Origin: Seison nebaliae
Lineage: Eukaryota > Rotifera > Pararotatoria > Seisonacea > Seisonidae
Reading direction: 5' to 3'
Assembly: GCA_023231475.1 (NCBI GenBank)
Contig: JALJEE010001255.1
Coordinates: forward strand, 1-52,693
DNA: 52,693 bases
In this document: piece after piece, positions 47,846 through 52,693 of the stretch
Layout of the letters: each line of letters opens with the position of its first letter
How positions within the stretch are numbered: position 1 is the stretch's first letter
The notes under the pieces: model-generated
The model's database searches: none
What the model saw: only the letters and a program-made list of their open reading frames with translations
What the model was told of the DNA's origin: nothing
Program-made: the position numbers and the translations under genes

Positions 47846-49805
47846 TAACGATCGATATGGTGAGAAGCTGTCTGTTGTCAATGTTTTATTGGGGAGAAGG
47901 AAAGATAAGTGCTGTACTAACGTATGAAATGGAGAAGTGTCAAGAATACAGCGAACTGTCTCATTTTTGGATAAAATCGACTATTTCTCGCATCGACTAA
48001 CTCGCTAGGAATAAATGTGAGAAGAAAAAGGTAAGAGCAGAAATTCAAATTCTTGAAAGAAAGAAAGAAAAAAATGAGTTTTCCTCATTATAATGTGCTC
48101 AAACTACGAAACTGAGACGGATAATTGATAGAAATAATTAGGTAAATGAGAAAAAAATTGAGGTAAAAACGACAACAAATAAGTTAAAGAACTTTGACTT
48201 GTCAAAACATGAGAAAAGTGTTGGAGAATACATGTTAAATATGAAAACGAATCAATCATTCGTCGTCTTTTAGGTGGATATGATGTTAGTGAGAAATATG
48301 TGAGAATTAAATAAATCAAAAGTAGAATTTCTCAATTATTTCTCCATAAATAATTTATTGATATTACTCGGAATAATTCCCGAGTATATCGAGGGAGAGA
48401 ATAGTGTTCAAATGAAATTCGATTAAAACATATATAATATATCCTCTTCGTCTTCCTCATATTGCATACCGTATTTATTTGTATTGATATGTACATATAT
48501 ATTATATACCTAATTGTATATTACAATTATAATTGTGTTGTGCACCGATTCCATGAATTATTATATGTTTTCTTCCTAACGGAAGATTTTGAATTTCGGA
48601 AGGAGAATATTCTAACAATTATCGACACTCTATGTTCTGCCTATACATGTCTCCTTGCCATTCTCCCACTACCCTACACACACGTGTGTCGAACAAAAAG
48701 TAATAATGGAATAAATGACACACACACACACACGTAGTGCACTAATCTCGCGCAGTAAAGAAGACATGATTATCGTTAATTTTCCTTATTTCTCAATGTT
48801 CATTATTTCTTTATACGAACGAACATCACAATCATCAAGCATCAATAATTCTCCAATAATTAACACTAGTAGTAATACACATGGAGGTCATTTCACAGCT
48901 ACCATATCAATGAAGTGTGATGAACAGAATGACATTCTATGGCTTTCCCCATCACCCGAAAAACATTCCCAGCGCCCTCATTAATACTGGAAGTGTCTCC
49001 CTCATTATATTTCCATATTTTGATCTACGAAAGAAATTAAACATGAAAATATTTTCCAATGGAATTTCTCTGAATAATTTTTTGAAACTATTAATTCTAT
49101 TGTTAGTCATTATATGAAAAAGGAGTTCCGGTTTCATTTAAATATTCTGTAAAAATATTTCTCTTTCATTTATTCTTAATCGTTTTCCATCAATTCAATT
49201 ATCTAACCAAGGATAAAATAGTCACTTAAGAAAGTCGCCAATTTAACTAATCAGTCTTATTACTTAAACTTTTAATATGGAAAAAAAATTATTCGTAAAA
49301 AAATGATATAAACATTCTCAGAAGTAAAAATGAGAAAATGTTCGTCGAGGAGACATTATTGATTTTCATCAGAAGGAAATTGGATACGAAGTAGAATGTG
49401 GAAAGTTATTTGTTTGAAGGAAAATATTCTTGTTCGGTTACATCTCCCCCCTTTTTCTTCGACTTACCGACATGAAATCATGTTTCCCTATCCTCTAATC
49501 TTTTGATTGATTGCGTGGCACTTACTAATGGATTATAAGGAGCGCAACTGATCGATTAAACATCCGCTGAGATGAAAATGATGTCTCATCTCATTCGTTC
49601 CGGCTATTTGATGCATTTATTCAATTAGCATATTTGTCATTAGAAGAGCATGACTTCAATGTCTCCCCCTATAAAATTCGAATGAAAAAAGGAAGAAATG
49701 AAAAATTTTCTGAACGATCATTCTCAGTCCTGAAACTCGACTAATACGACCTAAATCACTTTTGTCTCATCTGTCAAATTTTTGTCATTTCTCTCCTCAA
49801 ACAAA
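47846..49805. other. Intergenic, CCDC115 to Nanos, 2 kb
   Basis: No supported gene on either strand. TA-rich tracts occur at about 48430-48540 and a CA microsatellite at 48717-48734. The spacer is large for this gene-dense half of the window; as the 5' flank of a germline gene it may hold Nanos control elements. Confidence 0.55.
48717..48734. repeat. CA microsatellite
   Basis: About nine CA units, with a related acacacacgtgtgtc palindrome about 40 bp upstream. Confidence 0.85.
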
Positions 49806-50447
49806 ATGGACTCAAATCGAATAATTCTTGTTAACAATAATAATAATAATCGACAATCAGTCAATCAACTTCGTTATTCAACCGGACGAAGTAACTTCAA
49901 TCAATTGATGAATGAAATCATCTTAGCGAATGAGAAAGTGTATGCAAATCGATTTTTTAATCCAAATTTATTTTCCTTTCAATTTGAACCGTCTGGTGAG
50001 AAGATTGGCGAAAATATCATAAGAAATGGAAATTCTCCTCTCATGCAATTGAAGTATAATGAAGAAAGTTGTAATTGTGAGAATGGATGTAAATATGTTC
50101 CATTCCTATCAACAACAAACAAGTCATTGTCATGCAAACAACTGGATATTTTTATTTACAACGAATTAATTCGACAGAATTTAGGATGTGCATTCTGCAG
50201 GAAAATCTTGACTGAAGTGCGCAAAAATGAATTATTCGCTCTCGATTTACCAATTCACAGAGATTTATTACGACAAATGCTCAACATTCATAACACTGTC
50301 GATCGAGTCACCAACAATGCGTCCTGTCCATATCTGCGAAGTCTTCATTGCAAAATTTGTGGGGCGACTGGCGACTCAGCACATACATTGAAATATTGTC
50401 CAGCTATTCGTGATAACATTCCTCCTTTACAATTGGCCAAACGATAA
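49806..50447 (+). CDS. nanos: Nanos RNA-binding protein with enlarged first zinc finger
   Basis: Nanos proteins repress mRNAs with Pumilio and CCR4-NOT in germ cells. The 213-residue intronless frame starts at ATG 49806 (the upstream in-frame codon is TTG). The C-terminal finger 2 is textbook: C182-x2-C185-x7-H193-x4-C198 within CKICGATGDSAHTLKYCP, preceded by CPYLRSLH. Finger 1 starts normally (CAFCRK, C128/C131) and ends at C174. But its histidine is H162 (x30 after C131, canonical x12) or H151, so about 18-19 residues are inserted. The N-terminus is Asn-rich with no clear domain. Nothing else in the genome segment looks like a CCHC pair, and the order of the eight ligands is kept. Confidence 0.88.
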   Translation: MDSNRIILVNNNNNNRQSVNQLRYSTGRSNFNQLMNEIILANEKVYANRFFNPNLFSFQFEPSGEKIGENIIRNGNSPLMQLKYNEESCNCENGCKYVPFLSTTNKSLSCKQLDIFIYNELIRQNLGCAFCRKILTEVRKNELFALDLPIHRDLLRQMLNIHNTVDRVTNNASCPYLRSLHCKICGATGDSAHTLKYCPAIRDNIPPLQLAKR

Positions 50448-50610
50448 AAGAATTCGATTACTTCCAACAAATTTATTCATTTCCAAAAAACTTTTCCATT
50501 TCCATAAACACTTTCCTTCTTTCATCATTCCAAATTTCTCCCTTCAATCCATCCATATGATTTTCTTCAAAAATTTCTTCATCATCATTTTTCCCAACAA
50601 ATTCAAATTT

Positions 50611-51381
50611 CTAACCGAATAATTCTTTTATTCGAAATTCTCTCAATTTATCGTTCGTCACCGATTTTCCTTTCTCCACTTCCAAACCGTTTATAGAAAT
50701 ATGATCATCGATCAATTGTATAATAATAAATCGTTTCAATTCATCGATTTCCTTTAATTTAAATAAAAGTTTTCAAATTTTATATAATTATTTTTCTGCA
50801 TTTCTAACTTGAATACTATCAAAAATTGATTTGATACATTTGTTCGCTTCCACACAAAATGCATAAGAAATTAAATTTATTATTAAATCTGAAATGAAAA
50901 AAAAAATATAAAAATTTCAAAAAAAAAATTTTGTAAAATTTTTAGAAAGGAAAAATTGTAAAACTTTCAGGAAAGTAAAACTATAAAAATTTCAGGAAAG
51001 AAAAATTGTAAAAATTTCAAGAAGGAAAAATACAATAATTTATGGTCAGAAAAGTTATAAAAATTTTAAAACAGTAAAAAAATATTAACAATAAATTTGA
51101 TTTTTGTGATTGTGTCGAACTGAAAGTAAATTTTTCCAAAACATAATTTTCTTCTCCTCTTCCAAAGAACTGTTTTCCATATAATTCACGATGAAATGAA
51201 TCGATTCTAAACATTTCGCTTCATTTTCCACAATTTTACTTAACGGTCTTTTGTCCCGATTGAATATGGAAATAATTTTCTCGCGTCTTCTTCCAAAACA
51301 TTCATCGAGGATAAACTGGACATCTTTCTGGTTATCTTCTATACATCTCACTTTCAATAGATTATCCATTCTTTTTTCCAT
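50611..51381 (-). CDS. Unrecognised helical protein, three exons
   Basis: Three minus-strand exons join into about 172 residues. Exon 1 starts MEKRMDNLLKVRCIEDNQKD (ATG 51379-51381) and continues FILDECFGRRREKIISIF up to KNQIY. After a GTT intron of about 200 nt, exon 2 reads YLIINLISYAFCVEANKCIK. After another GTT intron (gttaga...aaag), exon 3 reads EIDELKRFIIIQLIDDHISI and ends LREFRIKELFG, stop 50611-50613. The protein is charged and probably all-helical, without signal peptide or membrane segment. I do not recognise it. Convergent with Nanos (165 bp between stops). The first intron is filled by a degenerate repeat. Confidence 0.55.
50900..51060. repeat. Degenerate tandem repeat inside an intron
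   Basis: About six loose copies of a 24-28-bp unit resembling ggaaagaaaaattgtaaaa plus atttca. They fill most of the first intron of the minus-strand gene at 50611-51381. On the sense strand the unit is T-rich and so extends the polypyrimidine side of the intron. Confidence 0.65.
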
Positions 51382-51506
51382 TTCAAGAGATTTCTTAAAT
51401 TTTACAATTAATTAAGTTTCCAATTTACAAAATGACATTTTAAAGTTATTCATAAAAATTGTTAAGTTAACGCTTCAAATTCATAAATTTTCGAACGTCT
51501 TAATAA

Positions 51507-52031
51507 TTTTTTTTTTTTTTTTTTTTATTAATCATGTCAAATCCCCGCGGGGTAAATTATAGAGAAAAAAGATAACTCTTTAAAGGAGTTATTTGAAAGA
51601 AGGTTCCTACCGCCATCAATATACTCTTTGAGTGATTCAGGAACAAAAGCACTAATATCAAAGTTCGATATTAGTGATAACGAATCGTCGAGAGAAGACG
51701 AAAAGTCAATGGAATAGTATCGGAAGAAAAATTGAAGAGGCGACGAGAAGCTCTCACATTGTGTATACGTTGGAACGGGAAGAGCCGATCCGGAAACCGA
51801 ATCAACTACTTTCAGGTACCTCTGTGCCAGGAGTAGCGGCAGAGGAGTCAATTCGCATATCGTGAACATAAAAGCTCTATTGAAAGGCTTGTGACAACCG
51901 AGCATCATCCGAACTGTTCTATTATAAGTTCGATCAAGGCATCGTAATGACTTTTCTGTATTCGAGATAGAAACTGGCAGCCTAGACAAAATTGTCCAGA
52001 CAATATTAAAAAATATGACATTGTCGGACAT
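51507..52031 (-). mobile_element. LINE 3' end, 5'-truncated, with poly(A) tail
   Basis: A minus-strand open frame of 164 codons reads through the end of a reverse transcriptase: SLRCLDRTYNRTVRMMLGCH, TICELTPLPLLLAQRYLKVV, SLISNFDISAFVPESLKEYI, ending SIIYPAGI. A 20-base T-run at 51507-51526 on the plus strand is its poly(A) tail. The arrangement (5' truncation, A-tail, no promoter) is that of a dead-on-arrival LINE copy. It matches the copy at 1-354 at roughly 90% by eye, mostly with silent differences. The 5' break is near 52031. I cannot name the clade. Confidence 0.8.
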
Positions 52032-52693
52032 TAAATTGTCATATTCAAAAGATGAGAAATTTAATTGAAAAAAAACACAAGTACTTATCTTTGAACGGTT
52101 TCATGTATATTTGAACTTCTACATGATGAACTTCTACGTAACATAACGATTCCTTCAATTGAAAATTTCCCATTCTCATCTATTACTTGTCAACATTTTC
52201 TTCCTCTGTTAATATTCAATTCTGTTTGGACTATTTAAATTAAATTTCTTCTCGTCCATAAAAATAAAGTTACTCCGCGGTGGTAGTTTTTCTGTTTACC
52301 CTGTAAGCATTTGAATGTCTTGAGAACGTTTATATACATCAAAAAAACGTTCTCAAGACATTCAAATGCCAACAGGGTAGTTTATTGCGATTGTGAGAAG
52401 TTGTATAATCAACTTGACGATGAGAATTTACACTCTCACAAAGTTAAAATATAAAACTGTCAGTTAGAAATATATTTGGAAGCAATAATTTTTAAATCAT
52501 AATATTTAGTTTTGTATTGTGCAGGAAAAAAGAGATCACTGTTCTAAAGATTAGAGTTCTGATAAAAATTTCGAATTTCGACATTTGTTTTTGTGATAAT
52601 AGTCGTGAATATTTCCATATGTATTGTTAGACTTTTCTCCATGAAGAATTTCACATAAATGACACATATCCCATAAATGTCGTTTCTCTTGTC
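52032..52693. other. Intergenic to window end
   Basis: AT-rich with no supported gene. It contains the palindromic element at 52297-52379. Confidence 0.55.
52297..52379. repeat. 83-bp palindromic mini-element
   Basis: Arms of 34 bp (52297-52330 and 52346-52379) are inverse copies at 32 of 34 positions, around a 15-nt spacer. The ends read TACCCTGT...ACAGGGTA, so the outermost TA could be the target-site duplication of a Tc1/mariner-type transposon. That would make this a minimal foldback MITE. A hairpin RNA such as a microRNA precursor is the alternative. Confidence 0.75.

Noticed and set aside
1-52693. CRISPR arrays, bacterial operons, prophage or capsid/envelope-bearing elements
   Set aside because: The window is spliced eukaryotic DNA; I found no repeat-spacer array and no viral structural genes.

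Overview
This is animal nuclear DNA: AT-rich (roughly 30% G+C by eye), protein-coding, with many very short introns (36 to about 110 nt). Ten products can be named by homology: IFT122, an SLC22-type transporter, a two-pore channel (TPC), a single-pass Ig-domain receptor, DUS1L, GPAA1, TMEM181, a PNPLA8-like phospholipase, CCDC115/Vma22 and Nanos. There is also a tRNA-Lys and two 5'-truncated LINE copies. Intraflagellar transport genes, poly-Q/poly-N tracts, compact genes and a TPC (absent from the model nematode) suggest a small-genome invertebrate, most plausibly an arthropod such as a mite. Nothing here proves the clade.

Layout. 1-354: LINE 3' end. 861-5803 (+): IFT122, 13 introns. 7501-7573: tRNA-Lys(UUU). 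7942-8840 (-): unrecognised secreted protein. 9224-10111: small inverted and tandem repeats. 10434-12410 (-): SLC22 transporter, divergent from the TPC gene at 13041-16546 (+, about 17 introns). About 16794-17420 (-): unrecognised membrane protein. About 17.4-30.6 kb: a 13-kb block with no convincing gene. 30581-33979 (+): intronless Ig receptor, nearly abutting the convergent DUS1L gene (35630-34063, -), which follows GPAA1 (37682-35724, -) by 93 bp. 38420-45100 (+): TMEM181, one 4.55-kb intron of which holds three further genes. 45535-46974 (+): PNPLA8-like. 47845-47085 (-): CCDC115. 49806-50447 (+): Nanos with an enlarged first zinc finger. 51381-50611 (-): unrecognised two-intron gene. 51507-52031 (-): second LINE copy. 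52297-52379: palindromic mini-element.

The genes are mostly unrelated housekeeping or signalling genes and do not form one pathway. GPAA1 and DUS1L may be co-transcribed. The most striking system-level signal is in the introns: by my hand reconstruction about 50 of 53 begin with GTT rather than the GTA/GTG that animals normally use. This points to an altered 5' splice-site code, and possibly an altered U1 snRNA or splicing factor. Long genes with many introns sit beside equally long genes with none, which suggests episodes of intron loss through cDNA.

All exon joins were made by eye from reading frame, splice dinucleotides and remembered human homologues. No search or alignment was run.
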